In this document: positions 8,396 through 16,758 of the stretch, piece by piece
How positions within the stretch are numbered: the stretch's first letter is position 1
How the letters are laid out: the number at the start of each line of letters is the position of its first letter
Source: Agromyces sp. Leaf222
GTDB lineage: Bacteria > Actinomycetota > Actinomycetes > Actinomycetales > Microbacteriaceae
Assembly: GCF_001421565.1 (NCBI RefSeq)
Contig: NZ_LMKQ01000001.1
Span: 369,277 to 433,276, forward strand
Direction: 5' to 3'
Length of the DNA stretch: 64,000 nt
Program-made: the position numbers and the translations under genes
Notes under the pieces: model-generated
The model's input: the letters and a program-made list of their open reading frames with translations, nothing else
What the model was told of the DNA's origin: nothing
Database searches by the model: none

Positions 8396-8412
8396 GCAGA
8401 CAGATTGTCTGC
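8396..8412. promoter_or_regulatory. Perfect palindromic operator for TetR regulator
   Basis: Arms GCAGACA (8396-8402) and TGTCTGC (8406-8412) are exact inverse complements around GAT. The site lies between the TetR start (8380) and the glycosyltransferase start (8514). TTGACC at 8459-8464 and the AT-rich run to 8480 are the likely promoter of the plus-strand genes. The palindrome itself lies just upstream of the regulator's own start. Confidence 0.8.
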
Positions 8413-8513
8413 ATTGTCACTGAATCTTAGGCCGTATCGCCCACTTTCCGTATAGGTCTTGACCGACCAGATTCTCTATAGCAACATTCAAGAAATTCAC
8501 GAACGGAGACCCG

Positions 8514-9836
8514 ATGACCGAGGAACGTCGCACCTACCTCTTCATGCCCGAGAGCGCGTACGGCCCGACGAACAACTGCATCGGCATCGGCAACGAACTG
8601 CTGAAGCGCGGTCACCGAGTGGTCTTCGCCGCCGAGCGCTCGTGGCAGGGCAAGCTCGTCGCACTGGGCTTCGAGGAGGACCTCGTCGACCTCGCGCCGG
8701 CGGCCGAGCCGGCCGACGCGGTCGAGGGCGAGGTCGCCGAGCAGGACGCCGGCGCGTTCTGGAAGGACTACATCAAGGCCGTCTCGCCCGAGTTCCGCAA
8801 GACCACCGCCGAGCAGCTCGAGACCGTGACCCTGCCCATCTGGGAGGAGCTCGCGAACGGCGCGAAGTACTGCGAGCCGCAGCTGAAGGCGATCATCGAG
8901 CGCGTGCAGCCCGACGTCGTCATCGAGGACAACGTCATCGCGTTCCCCGCCCTCGTCACGGCCGGCGTGCCGTTCGTGCGCATCACGAGCTGCAACCCGC
9001 TCGAGGTGCCGGGCGACGCCATCGCCCCCGTCTTCTCGGGCCTCGGCAAGGACGACCGCGAGGGCTGGGCCGCCTTCCGCACCGAGTACGAGCGCACCCA
9101 CCGCCCCCTCTGGGAGTCGTACAACGCCTGGGTGCAGGAGCAGGGTGCGCCCGCGCTGCCCGACCTCGAGTTCATCCACGCGGGTGACGCGAACCTCTAC
9201 GTCTACCCCGAGGTGCTCGACTACACCGCAGAGCGCCCGCTCGACGAGAGCTGGACCCGCCTCGACTCCTCGGTGCGCGAGACCGAGCAGGCGCCGGCCG
9301 ACCTGCCCGCCTCGTTCACCGACGGCACTCGCCCGCTCGTCTACTTCAGCCTCGGCTCGCTCGGCTCGGCCGACGTCGGCCTCATGCAGCGCGTCATCTC
9401 GGTGCTCGCCGAGCTGCCCGTGAACGTCATCGTCTCGAAGGGACCGCTGCACGACGAGTTCGAGCTCGCCGAGAACATGTGGGGCGCCGAGTTCCTGCCG
9501 CAGACGAAGATCCTGCCGCTCGTCGACCTCGTCATCACGCACGGCGGCAACAACACGACGACCGAGGCCCTGCACTTCGGCAAGCCGATGATCCTCCTGC
9601 CGCTGTTCTGGGACCAGTACGACAACGCGCAGCGCGTGCACGAGCAGGGCTACGGCATCCGCCTCGACACCTACGGGTTCACCACGCAGCAGCTGCAGGG
9701 GGCCGTGACCGGGCTGCTCGCCGACGCCGCCCTGCGCGAGCGCATTGCCGCCGTCGGCGCCGACATCCGCTCGAAGGACGGCGTCTCGGCTGCAGCCGAC
9801 GTCATCGAGCGCGTGGGCGCCAGGGTGCGCGTGTGA
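8514..9836 (+). CDS. MGT-type (UDP-glucuronosyl/UDP-glucosyl transferase family) glycosyltransferase
   Basis: 440 residues from ATG 8514 (ACGGAGA upstream). It has the GT-B fold of macrolide-type glycosyltransferases: N-terminal acceptor domain (GPTNNCIGIGNELLKRGHRV), then a C-terminal donor domain with ITHGGNNTTTEAL, GKPMILLPLFWDQYDNAQRV, the nucleotide-sugar binding motif of the family. It would transfer a sugar from a UDP- or dTDP-sugar to a small molecule. GTGA overlap with the oxidase gene shows it belongs to the amine catabolism operon, which is unexpected. Either it conjugates the substrate or a toxic aldehyde, or it acts on an unrelated metabolite. Acceptor unknown. Confidence 0.85.
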   Translation: MTEERRTYLFMPESAYGPTNNCIGIGNELLKRGHRVVFAAERSWQGKLVALGFEEDLVDLAPAAEPADAVEGEVAEQDAGAFWKDYIKAVSPEFRKTTAEQLETVTLPIWEELANGAKYCEPQLKAIIERVQPDVVIEDNVIAFPALVTAGVPFVRITSCNPLEVPGDAIAPVFSGLGKDDREGWAAFRTEYERTHRPLWESYNAWVQEQGAPALPDLEFIHAGDANLYVYPEVLDYTAERPLDESWTRLDSSVRETEQAPADLPASFTDGTRPLVYFSLGSLGSADVGLMQRVISVLAELPVNVIVSKGPLHDEFELAENMWGAEFLPQTKILPLVDLVITHGGNNTTTEALHFGKPMILLPLFWDQYDNAQRVHEQGYGIRLDTYGFTTQQLQGAVTGLLADAALRERIAAVGADIRSKDGVSAAADVIERVGARVRV

Positions 9837-11251
9837 GCCAGGCGCAGATGGCGACGGATGCCGCGGCCGAGGCACTGCGCGACGCATCGCCCACGGCCTA
9901 CTGGCTCGACCGCGCAGCGGCCCCGGCCGGGCGCCCGCGCGTCGAGGGCACCCTCGAGGCGGATCTCGTCATCGTCGGCGGCGGATTCACCGGACTCTGG
10001 ACCGCGTGGCAGGCGACCGAGCGCGACCCGGGCCGATCGGTCGTGATCCTCGAGGCCGAGCGCATCGCGCACGGTGCGACGGGTCGCAACGGCGGCTTCG
10101 TCGCGGCCTCGCTCACGCACGGCCTCACGCACGGCGAGGCGATCTGGCCGAAGCAGGTCGCCGCGATGCACGAGGAGGGCGACCGCAACCTCACCGGGCT
10201 CATCGCCGCCATCGAGGGCGCCGGCATCGACTGCGACCTGCGGCGTGCGGGCAAGACCACGCTCGCCATCGAGCCGTGGCAGGTCGGCGGACTCCGCGAG
10301 GCGCAGGCGCTCGGCGAGAAGTACGGCGTCGAGCTCGAACTGCTCACGCGCGACGAGGTGCAGGCCGACGTGCACTCGCCGACCTATCTGGGCGGCCTCC
10401 GCGACCGCACCGGCACCGTGCTCGTCGACCCCGCGAAGCTCGCATGGGGCATGGCCGCCGAGCTCGAGCGTCGCGGAGTGCGCGTGTTCGAGGCATCCGC
10501 CGTCTCCGGGCTCGCCCGTCGCGGCGAGGGCGTGCGGGTCTCGACCAGGCACGGACACGTCGACACGCGCGACGTCGTGATCGCGACCGCCGCCTACCCG
10601 GGCCCCCTCAAGCGGCTCGGGAACTACATCATGCCGCTCTACGACCACGTGCTCATGACCGAGCCGCTCACCGACGCGCAGCGCGCCTCGATCGGCTGGG
10701 GCGAGGGCCAGGGGCTCACCGACGCGGGCAACCAGTTCCACTACTACCGGCCCACTGCCGACGGCCGCATCCTCTTCGGCGGGTGGGACGCCGTCTACTA
10801 CTTCGGCGGCAAGGTCGACGCGAGCCTCGAGCAGCGCGACAGCTCGCACGAGCTGCTCGCCCGGCACTTCTTCGAGACGTTCCCGCAGCTGGCGGGGCTC
10901 CGCTTCACGAACCGCTGGGCCGGGCCGATCGACTCCACCACCCGCTTCACGGCCGCCTACGGCACCGCGCTCGGCGGGCGCGTCGCCTACGCGGTCGGGC
11001 ACACCGGCCTCGGGGTCGGCGCGTCGAGGTTCTCGGCGGATGTCGCACTCGACCTGCTGGCCGGCGAACCCACGTCGCGGCTGCGGTACGACATCGTGCG
11101 CAAGCGGCCCTTCCCCGTGCCGCCCGAGCCATTCCGCAATCCCATCATCCAGTTCACGCGCCATTCGATCCTCAGCGCCGACGCGCACGAGGGCCGACGC
11201 AACCTGTGGCTGCGCACCCTCGACCACTTCGGACTCGGCTTCAACTCGTAA
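9833..11251 (+). CDS. FAD-dependent amine oxidoreductase (DAO family, PuuB-like)
   Basis: 472 residues starting at GTG 9833, which overlaps the glycosyltransferase stop. The dinucleotide-binding motif VIVGGGFTGLWTAW lies at residues 46-59, followed by ATGRNGGFV, typical of the gamma-glutamylputrescine oxidase/glycine oxidase group (DAO, PF01266). The C-terminal GHTGLGVGASRF closes the FAD site. Family members oxidise a primary or secondary amine to aldehyde, releasing hydrogen peroxide. The aldehyde dehydrogenase encoded next would oxidise the product. No gamma-glutamylputrescine synthetase or hydrolase is seen here, so the amine may be used unconjugated or those genes lie elsewhere. Confidence 0.87.
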   Translation: MSQAQMATDAAAEALRDASPTAYWLDRAAAPAGRPRVEGTLEADLVIVGGGFTGLWTAWQATERDPGRSVVILEAERIAHGATGRNGGFVAASLTHGLTHGEAIWPKQVAAMHEEGDRNLTGLIAAIEGAGIDCDLRRAGKTTLAIEPWQVGGLREAQALGEKYGVELELLTRDEVQADVHSPTYLGGLRDRTGTVLVDPAKLAWGMAAELERRGVRVFEASAVSGLARRGEGVRVSTRHGHVDTRDVVIATAAYPGPLKRLGNYIMPLYDHVLMTEPLTDAQRASIGWGEGQGLTDAGNQFHYYRPTADGRILFGGWDAVYYFGGKVDASLEQRDSSHELLARHFFETFPQLAGLRFTNRWAGPIDSTTRFTAAYGTALGGRVAYAVGHTGLGVGASRFSADVALDLLAGEPTSRLRYDIVRKRPFPVPPEPFRNPIIQFTRHSILSADAHEGRRNLWLRTLDHFGLGFNS

Positions 11252-11356
11252 CGGGCAGCACCGACCCGCCCGCACCCCGACCCCACCGACCCGGCGAACG
11301 CCCCTCGACCCAGCACGACCGTGACGCGGCATCCGTCACCTGAAAGGAAGCACCAC

Positions 11357-12811
11357 ATGACCACCGGCACCTTCATCGGCGAGTACCGCGCCGGCACGGG
11401 CGGCGACACCGTCATCACGAACCCGGCGACCGAGCAGGAGGTCGCGGCCTTCACGACCTCGGGGGTCGCGGATGTCGACGAGGCCGCCGCGGCCGCGCGG
11501 GCAGCGCAGCCCGAGTGGGCCGCGAAGACGCCGGGGGAGCGCTCGCTCGCGCTGCTGAAGCTCGCCGACGCGCTCGAGGCGGATGGCGAGAACCTCGCGC
11601 GCCTCGAGGTCGAGGACTCCGGAAAGCCGTGGACCACCGCCTTCGACGGCGAACTGCCGTTCGGCGTCGACAACCTGCGCTTCTTCGCCGGCGCCGCCCG
11701 CTCGCTCGACGGCACGGGCGCCGGGTCGTTCTCGAACGGGTACACGTCGATCCTCACGCGCCGCCCGGTCGGCGTCGTCGCCGGCATCACGCCGTGGAAC
11801 TTCCCGCTCATCATGGCGATCTGGAAGGCCGGACCCGCGCTCGCCGCCGGCAACGCCGTCATCGTCAAGCCCGCGCCAGCGACGCCGCGCACCACGCTGC
11901 GGTTCGCCGAGCTCGCACTCGAAGCCGGACTGCCCGCCGGCCTCTTCAACGTGGTGACGGGCGACGCCGAGGTGGGTCAGGCGCTCGTGACCCACAAGGA
12001 GGTCGACATGGTGAGCGTGACCGGGTCGACGCAGACCGGCAAGGCCGTCATGCGCGGCGCCGTCGAGGGCGTGAAGCGCGTGCACCTCGAGCTCGGCGGC
12101 AAGGCACCCGTGATCGTCTTCAAGGACGCCGATCTGGGTGCCATGGCCCATGCGGTCGCCCTCGGCGCGACCTACAACACGGGCCAGGACTGCACCGCGG
12201 CGACGCGCGTCTACCTCGAGCGCTCGGTGTACGACGACGGCGTCGCGGCCCTTCGTCACGCGATCTCGCAGATCAAGGCCGGCGACCCGATGGACGCCGA
12301 GACGCACATCGGCCCGCTCATCTCGCCCGCGCACCGCACGCGCGTCGAGGGCTTCGTCTCGCGCGCCGTCGCCGAGGGCGCCGAGGCGCTCGTCGGCGGC
12401 CACGCCATCGACCGCGTCGGCTCGTACTTCGCGCCGACCCTGCTCGTCGGCGCCGCGCAGTCGTCGGAGATCGTGCAGGGCGAGGTCTTCGGGCCCGTGC
12501 TCGTCGTGCTGCCCTTCGACGGCGAGGCCGAGGGCGTCGCGCTCGCGAACGACAACGCCTACGGGCTCGCGTCGTCGGTCTGGACCTCGGATGTCTCGCG
12601 CGCCCTGCGCGTCAGCCAGTCGCTCGACGTCGGGGTCACCTGGGTCAACGACCACCTGCCGATCGCGTCGGAGGCGCCGCACGGCGGAGTCAAGGGATCC
12701 GGCTTCGGCAAGGACATGTCGATGGAGCCGCTGCTCGACTACTCCGTTACCCGGCACCTCATGATCCGGCACGCGGCGCCGCCCGAGACGACGGGCTTCC
12801 GGCCGGCCTGA
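11357..12811 (+). CDS. Aldehyde dehydrogenase, gamma-aminobutyraldehyde type
   Basis: 484 residues from ATG 11357 with AAAGGAAG upstream; an in-frame ATG at 11321 is discounted because it lacks a site. Catalytic residues of NAD-dependent ALDHs are present: Asn148 in TPWNFPL, Glu245 in LELGGKAP and Cys279 in NTGQDCTAAT. Overall it resembles PatD/YdcW gamma-aminobutyraldehyde dehydrogenases. It would convert the aldehyde made by the upstream oxidase to an acid such as GABA. A small inverted repeat (GTGACG/CGTCAC, 11321-11339) lies in the 105-base gap before it. Confidence 0.9.
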   Translation: MTTGTFIGEYRAGTGGDTVITNPATEQEVAAFTTSGVADVDEAAAAARAAQPEWAAKTPGERSLALLKLADALEADGENLARLEVEDSGKPWTTAFDGELPFGVDNLRFFAGAARSLDGTGAGSFSNGYTSILTRRPVGVVAGITPWNFPLIMAIWKAGPALAAGNAVIVKPAPATPRTTLRFAELALEAGLPAGLFNVVTGDAEVGQALVTHKEVDMVSVTGSTQTGKAVMRGAVEGVKRVHLELGGKAPVIVFKDADLGAMAHAVALGATYNTGQDCTAATRVYLERSVYDDGVAALRHAISQIKAGDPMDAETHIGPLISPAHRTRVEGFVSRAVAEGAEALVGGHAIDRVGSYFAPTLLVGAAQSSEIVQGEVFGPVLVVLPFDGEAEGVALANDNAYGLASSVWTSDVSRALRVSQSLDVGVTWVNDHLPIASEAPHGGVKGSGFGKDMSMEPLLDYSVTRHLMIRHAAPPETTGFRPA

Positions 12812-12833
12812 GTATCGCGCCTACTCGACCGGC
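12812..12833 (-). repeat. Decayed fragment of the 27-bp repeat
   Basis: The bases GTATCG and CTACTCGACCGGC match parts of the 27-bp dispersed repeat, with the centre altered. The fragment joins the 3' ends of the convergent aldehyde dehydrogenase and monooxygenase genes and supplies the TAG (12821-12823) of the latter. Confidence 0.65.
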
Positions 12834-14158
12834 TGAGGTGCCGCGGTCTGCTCGGCGGGCAGCGGCAGGTCCTCGGCGTCGCCGGCGAAGAGCTTCTTCG
12901 CGAGCGGGCGCATCGGACGCGAGAGCATGAGCTTCACGTTCACGCGTGCGAGCGCCGACATGATCCTGGTGCGGGGCAGCATGACGGCGAGGCTGCCTCC
13001 GGGGATCTGCCGCGACCGCTCGGCGTGCGGTGCGAGCTGCTCCTCGAACCGGGCGAGGGCGGCGGCCAGCGCCACGGGGTCGCCGAGGCCGCCGACCCCA
13101 CCGCCACCGTCGCCCGACCCGGCCGCGGTGGCCGCGGCATCCGCGAGCCCGATGACCTCGAGGCCGAGCAGGTACGCGCCGAGGATCGCCATCGCCGTGC
13201 CCATGCCCGTGAGCGGGGAACCGCAGGTCGCGGCGTCGCCGATGAGCACGACGCGGCCGCTCGACAGGCTCGGCATGTCGACCCGTGCAAGCTCGTCGAA
13301 GTAGAAGTCGTCTGCGCGTTCCATCGCCTCGAGGATGCGCGTGGCGTGCCATCCGCCGTCCGCGATCGCGCTGCGGATGAGCGCCCGCTGCGCCGCCGGA
13401 TCGCCCCTGAGTGCCGGGTCGCGGTCGGTGCGCACGTTGATGATCGCCTTCGAGGTCGCCGGATCGCCGTCGGGCCGGATGCCGAACATCGCGCCGGGCA
13501 CGAGGCGCATCGCGAACCAGCCCGGCTCGAGGTCGGCGGGGGTCGGCATGGTGAAGAACGCGGCATACCCGCCGAGGTTCGTGACGTATCGGTCCTCCGG
13601 GCCGAACGCGAGGCGCCGGGTCGCCGAGTGCACGCCGTCGGCGCCGACGACGAGGTCGTAGCGTTCGCGTCGGCCCGAGGCGAACGTCGCGTCGACCCCA
13701 TCGGTCTGCTGATCGAGGGCGACGAGGTGCTCGCCGTAGCGCTGGTCGAGCAGGCTCTCGTCGGCGCCGACCGGGTTCGAAGGGCCTCCGGATGCCGCGG
13801 CCTCGCGCAGCGCGTCGAGCAGCACGTCGTTCAGGTCGCCGCGCGTGATCTCGATCTCGGCGATCGCGCCCTTGCCGTCGAAGTCCTCCATCGACATGCG
13901 GCCGTAGACCCGGCCGTGCCCGTCGACGTAGCTCATGCCGCGCTCGTCGAGCTGGTGGCGTCGGATGCCCGGCATGAGGCCCAGGCGTTCGGCGGCCTCG
14001 CGGCTGGCACCGCGCAGGTCGACGGCCTGGCCGCCGGGGCGCGGGGCTCGAGCGCGCTCGACGATCGTGGTCGGAATGCCGGCCCGCACGAGTTGCAGGG
14101 CGAGGGCGTTGCCGGCGATGCCGCCGCCGGAGATCAGGATGCGCGGTGCGGTGCTCAT
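12821..14158 (-). CDS. FAD-dependent aromatic-type monooxygenase (PHBH fold)
   Basis: 445 residues from ATG 14158 (GAAAGG upstream). Three flavin motifs are visible: GGGIAGNALALQL near residue 11, the DG motif in YDLVVGADGVHS, and the GD motif in VVLIGDAATCGSPLTGMG. This is the class A flavoprotein monooxygenase fold (PF01494; TetX, PHBH). Substrate unknown. Members next to a TetR gene often hydroxylate an antibiotic or aromatic compound. The region after GLADAAATAAG carries a glycine-rich insertion. C-terminal PVE and stop derive from a decayed 27-bp repeat. It is divergent from the TetR gene at 14290 and shares an operator region with it. Confidence 0.87.
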   Translation of the reverse strand: MSTAPRILISGGGIAGNALALQLVRAGIPTTIVERARAPRPGGQAVDLRGASREAAERLGLMPGIRRHQLDERGMSYVDGHGRVYGRMSMEDFDGKGAIAEIEITRGDLNDVLLDALREAAASGGPSNPVGADESLLDQRYGEHLVALDQQTDGVDATFASGRRERYDLVVGADGVHSATRRLAFGPEDRYVTNLGGYAAFFTMPTPADLEPGWFAMRLVPGAMFGIRPDGDPATSKAIINVRTDRDPALRGDPAAQRALIRSAIADGGWHATRILEAMERADDFYFDELARVDMPSLSSGRVVLIGDAATCGSPLTGMGTAMAILGAYLLGLEVIGLADAAATAAGSGDGGGGVGGLGDPVALAAALARFEEQLAPHAERSRQIPGGSLAVMLPRTRIMSALARVNVKLMLSRPMRPLAKKLFAGDAEDLPLPAEQTAAPQPVE

Positions 14159-14210
14159 GGTGCGGCCTTTCGATCGATTCGCGGTTCCGTTGCCGGAGAG
14201 AATTGCACAT

Positions 14211-14272
14211 ATGTCTTACACGAATGTCTAACACCGCTCGCCGCGAATGTCTAGGACATATGTCTCAGACAT
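14211..14272. promoter_or_regulatory. ATGTCT operator array between monooxygenase and TetR genes
   Basis: Four copies of ATGTCT start at 14211, 14224, 14247 and 14260. The last joins AGACAT to form the perfect 13-bp palindrome ATGTCTCAGACAT (14260-14272). The decamer ACATATGTCT occurs at 14207 and 14256. The palindrome ends five bases before the TAACCT -10 box (14278-14283) of the TetR gene, so bound repressor would block that promoter. Confidence 0.78.
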
Positions 14273-14289
14273 CCGGCTAACCTGTCGGC

Positions 14290-14880
14290 ATGGGCAATCG
14301 TGAAGACCTCCTGGCCGGCGCTCGCAAGGTGATCGTGGAGCAGGGCGTGGCCAAGGCCACCGCGCGCGACATCGCCGCGGCCGCGGGCGTGAGCCTCGCC
14401 GCGATCGGCTACCACTTCGGCTCGAAGGAGCAGCTCATCACCGAGGCGCTGCTCGACGCGCTCGGCACGGCCATCGGCGACGGCATGGGCGAGCTCATCC
14501 GCGCCGGTGCCGACGACGCGCCGCTCGACGGCTTCGCCCGCCTCTGGAACGGCATGCCCGCCGTCTTCGCCGAGAACCGCGAGGCCCTGCTCGCCAGCCT
14601 CGAGAACACGCTGCGCATCGTGCGCGATCCCGTGGGGCGCGGGCAGATGCAGGCTGCGGTCGAGGGGGCCTACGAGGGCATCGCCGAGGAGTTCGAGCAG
14701 GCGCACCCCGACCTCGACGCCGACCGGGCGCGCGCACTCTCGGAGTTCAGCTTCGCGCTCGTGCAGGGCCTCGCGATCCTCTGGCTCCTGAACCCCGAGG
14801 GCACCCCGTCAGGCGACCGACTCGCATCGGCGGTCAGGGCGCTGGTGCCGGCGGGCACGTCGGCGACGTCGGTCGAGTAG
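14290..14880 (+). CDS. TetR family regulator of the divergent monooxygenase
   Basis: 196 residues. The helix-turn-helix reads TARDIAAAAGVSLAAIGYHFGSKEQLI (about residues 24-50). ATG 14290 has no Shine-Dalgarno but a TAACCT -10 box six bases upstream, so it is probably translated leaderless. It most likely represses itself and the monooxygenase through the ATGTCT array. Its last residues (SVE) and TAG lie in a fragment of the 27-bp repeat (14871-14880). Confidence 0.9.
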   Translation: MGNREDLLAGARKVIVEQGVAKATARDIAAAAGVSLAAIGYHFGSKEQLITEALLDALGTAIGDGMGELIRAGADDAPLDGFARLWNGMPAVFAENREALLASLENTLRIVRDPVGRGQMQAAVEGAYEGIAEEFEQAHPDLDADRARALSEFSFALVQGLAILWLLNPEGTPSGDRLASAVRALVPAGTSATSVE

Positions 14881-14895
14881 GCGCCTCTGACCGTC

Positions 14896-15008
14896 GGTCG
14901 AGTGAGCGCCCCGGCGCCGGTTCGAGACCCGTCAGCGCCGGGGCTCGATACGCTTCGCTACTCGACCGGCGAGACCGGCGAGACCGGCGAGACCGGCGCG
15001 ACCGGCGC
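14896..15008. repeat. Cluster of 27-bp repeat copies and a 9-bp tandem tract
   Basis: A diverged copy (GGTCGAGT at 14896, TCGAGACC to 14929) is followed by a near-perfect copy at 14941-14967 (one mismatch) in the opposite orientation. It continues into a tract of 9-base units ACCGGCGAG, later ACCGGCGCG, to about 15008. The tract encodes a Pro-Val-Ser/Ala tail on the tRNA hydroxylase. Confidence 0.85.
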
Positions 15009-15911
15009 GGCCCGGACGCCCGCACCCGCGTGCTCGGCGCACTCGGCCGTGTCGCACGACTCGCACACCACGAGCTGCGTGCGGCACGAGGCATCCGTGC
15101 AGTTCACGGTGCGCTTCGTCGCCGTGCCGCACACCGCGCAGGCGCCGATGACGGCCGTGTGCTCGCTGAAGTCGATCGAGCCGCGCCCGTCGAAGACGTA
15201 GAGCGAGCCGTTCCAGAGTCCGTCGTCGCCGAAGCGCTCGCCGTAGCGCACGATGCCGCCCTCGAGCTGGTAGACCTCGCCGAATCCGCGACTCGTCATG
15301 AGGCTCGACAGCACCTCGCAGCGGATGCCGCCCGTGCAGTAGGTGACGACGGGTCGCCCCTTGAGCTCGTCGTACTCGCCCGAGTCGAGCAGCTCGACGA
15401 AGTCGCGCGTCGTCTCGACGTCGGGAACGATCGCGCCGGCGAACCGCCCGATGGCGGCTTCGAGCGCGTTGCGGCCGTCGAAGAACACGACGTCGTCGCC
15501 GCGCTCGGCGACGAGTTCGTGCAGCGCATCGGGCGTGAGTCGCGTGCCCCCGCCGACCACGCCCGAGTCGTCGACCTGCAGTTCGCCCGGGGCGCCGAAC
15601 GAGACGATCTCGTCGCGCACCTTCACGCTGAGCTTGGGGAAGTCGAGGGTCGTGCCCTGCTCGTCGAGCCCGGTGCCCTCGCTCCACTTGAAGTCGATGT
15701 GCTTGAACGCGGGGTACTCGCGGGTCTTGCGCACGTACCGCTTGAGCGCGCCCATCTCGCCGCCGAGCGTGCCGTTGATGCCGTCCTTCGAGAGCAGGAT
15801 GCGCCCGCGCAGCCCGAGCGACTCGGCGAGGTCGCGCTGCCACAGGCGCACGGCATCGGGGTCGGCGAGGGGCGCGAAGGCGTAGTAGAGGAGGATCTTG
15901 GCGAGGGCCAC
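14958..15911 (-). CDS. trhO: Oxygen-dependent tRNA uridine-34 hydroxylase, rhodanese type
   Basis: 317 residues from GTG 15911. TrhO (YceA) makes 5-hydroxyuridine at position 34 of tRNAs. Features: an N-terminal acylphosphatase-like region with [12 protein letters not shown], then a rhodanese domain with the active-site loop CTGGIRCE (Cys192), then a Cys-rich C-terminus (CAVCG, CTDASC, CESCD), as in longer TrhO proteins. The start is set by TAGAAT six bases upstream (15923-15918), a leaderless promoter. The last dozen residues, a repeated SPV pattern ending PVE, come from the 27-bp repeat and its 9-bp tandem tract, and are not part of the family core. Confidence 0.93.
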   Translation of the reverse strand: MALAKILLYYAFAPLADPDAVRLWQRDLAESLGLRGRILLSKDGINGTLGGEMGALKRYVRKTREYPAFKHIDFKWSEGTGLDEQGTTLDFPKLSVKVRDEIVSFGAPGELQVDDSGVVGGGTRLTPDALHELVAERGDDVVFFDGRNALEAAIGRFAGAIVPDVETTRDFVELLDSGEYDELKGRPVVTYCTGGIRCEVLSSLMTSRGFGEVYQLEGGIVRYGERFGDDGLWNGSLYVFDGRGSIDFSEHTAVIGACAVCGTATKRTVNCTDASCRTQLVVCESCDTAECAEHAGAGVRAAPVAPVSPVSPVSPVE

Positions 15912-15972
15912 CCCGAGATTCTACGAGCGGATGCCGGGAGCAGACCGAGTGCGTTCCCTGCCCGGGTTCCTC

Positions 15973-16039
15973 ACCTTTTCAGGACCACATCGGCGATACG
16001 TGCAATATGCGGCTCTGACCGATGTGGCCCTGAAAAGGT
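15973..16039. repeat. Large inverted repeat, 21-bp arms
   Basis: Arms 15973-15993 (begins ACCTTTTCAGG) and 16019-16039 (ends CCTGAAAAGGT) pair with a single mismatch. The 25-base centre (15994-16018) is much more AT-rich than the surroundings. It lies between the end of the LysE gene and the start of trhO, both on the minus strand. The arms are longer and the loop larger than in ordinary terminators here, so it may be a small non-autonomous element, though it could also stop lysE transcription. Confidence 0.85.
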
Positions 16040-16055
16040 CTCGCGCCCGTTCGCC

Positions 16056-16694
16056 TCAGTGCTTGGTGCCGCTGAGGGCCAGCACCCCGCCGAGACCGAT
16101 CATCATGACGCCACCGGTCGCCGAGAGGTGCTCGATGCGCTTCGGCGACCGCGCGAACCACCCGCGGGCGGCGCTCGCCGCCAGCGCCCACACCGAGTCG
16201 CAGAGCAGTGCGAGCACGATGAACACGACGCCGAGCTCGAACAGCTGCAGCGGGATCGATCCGGTGCCGAACGACACGAACTGCGGCAGCACCGCCACGA
16301 AGAACGCGATCGTCTTCGGGTTCGTGACGCCGACCACGAAGCCCTCGCCCAGCTGGCGCCAGTGCGAGCGCGGTGCGGTCTTGCGATCGACGGATGCCGC
16401 GGCATCCGCTCGGTGCCTGATGGCCTGCACGCCGAGGTAGACGAGGTAGGCCGCGCCGGCGAACTTGATGATCGTGAACAGCACGACCGACTGCGCCACG
16501 ATCGCGCCGACCCCGAGGGCCACGGCGGCGACGAGCGGCAGCATGCCGAGCGCGTTGCCGATGACGCTGAGCAGCCCGCCGACACGCCCGAGCGCGAGCG
16601 AGCGCCCGATGACGAACAGCACGCTCGGGCCGGGGATCACGATCAGCACGACGGATGCCACGACGAACGCCCAAAGGGACTCGAGGGGGACCAT
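16056..16694 (-). CDS. LysE family amino acid/metabolite exporter
   Basis: 212 residues, six hydrophobic segments. The N-terminal VVLIVIPGPSVLFVIGRSLALGR is the signature of the LysE/RhtB family (PF01810), and VGVTNPKTIAFFVAVLPQFV is its second conserved block. Exports amino acids or related compounds; the substrate is not predictable. Start ATG 16694 is preceded by only 64 bases to the divergent hydrolase gene. Confidence 0.92.
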   Translation of the reverse strand: MVPLESLWAFVVASVVLIVIPGPSVLFVIGRSLALGRVGGLLSVIGNALGMLPLVAAVALGVGAIVAQSVVLFTIIKFAGAAYLVYLGVQAIRHRADAAASVDRKTAPRSHWRQLGEGFVVGVTNPKTIAFFVAVLPQFVSFGTGSIPLQLFELGVVFIVLALLCDSVWALAASAARGWFARSPKRIEHLSATGGVMMIGLGGVLALSGTKH

Positions 16695-16758
16695 CCGGCG
16701 ATGCTACTCCGCTCGCCGGATCACCGAGCGTCCTGCTGCGGGCGATACGGTGGCAGGC

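Noticed and set aside
11321..11339. GTGACG/CGTCAC inverted repeat before the aldehyde dehydrogenase gene
   Set aside because: Six-base arms are expected by chance in such DNA and the position does not match a promoter.
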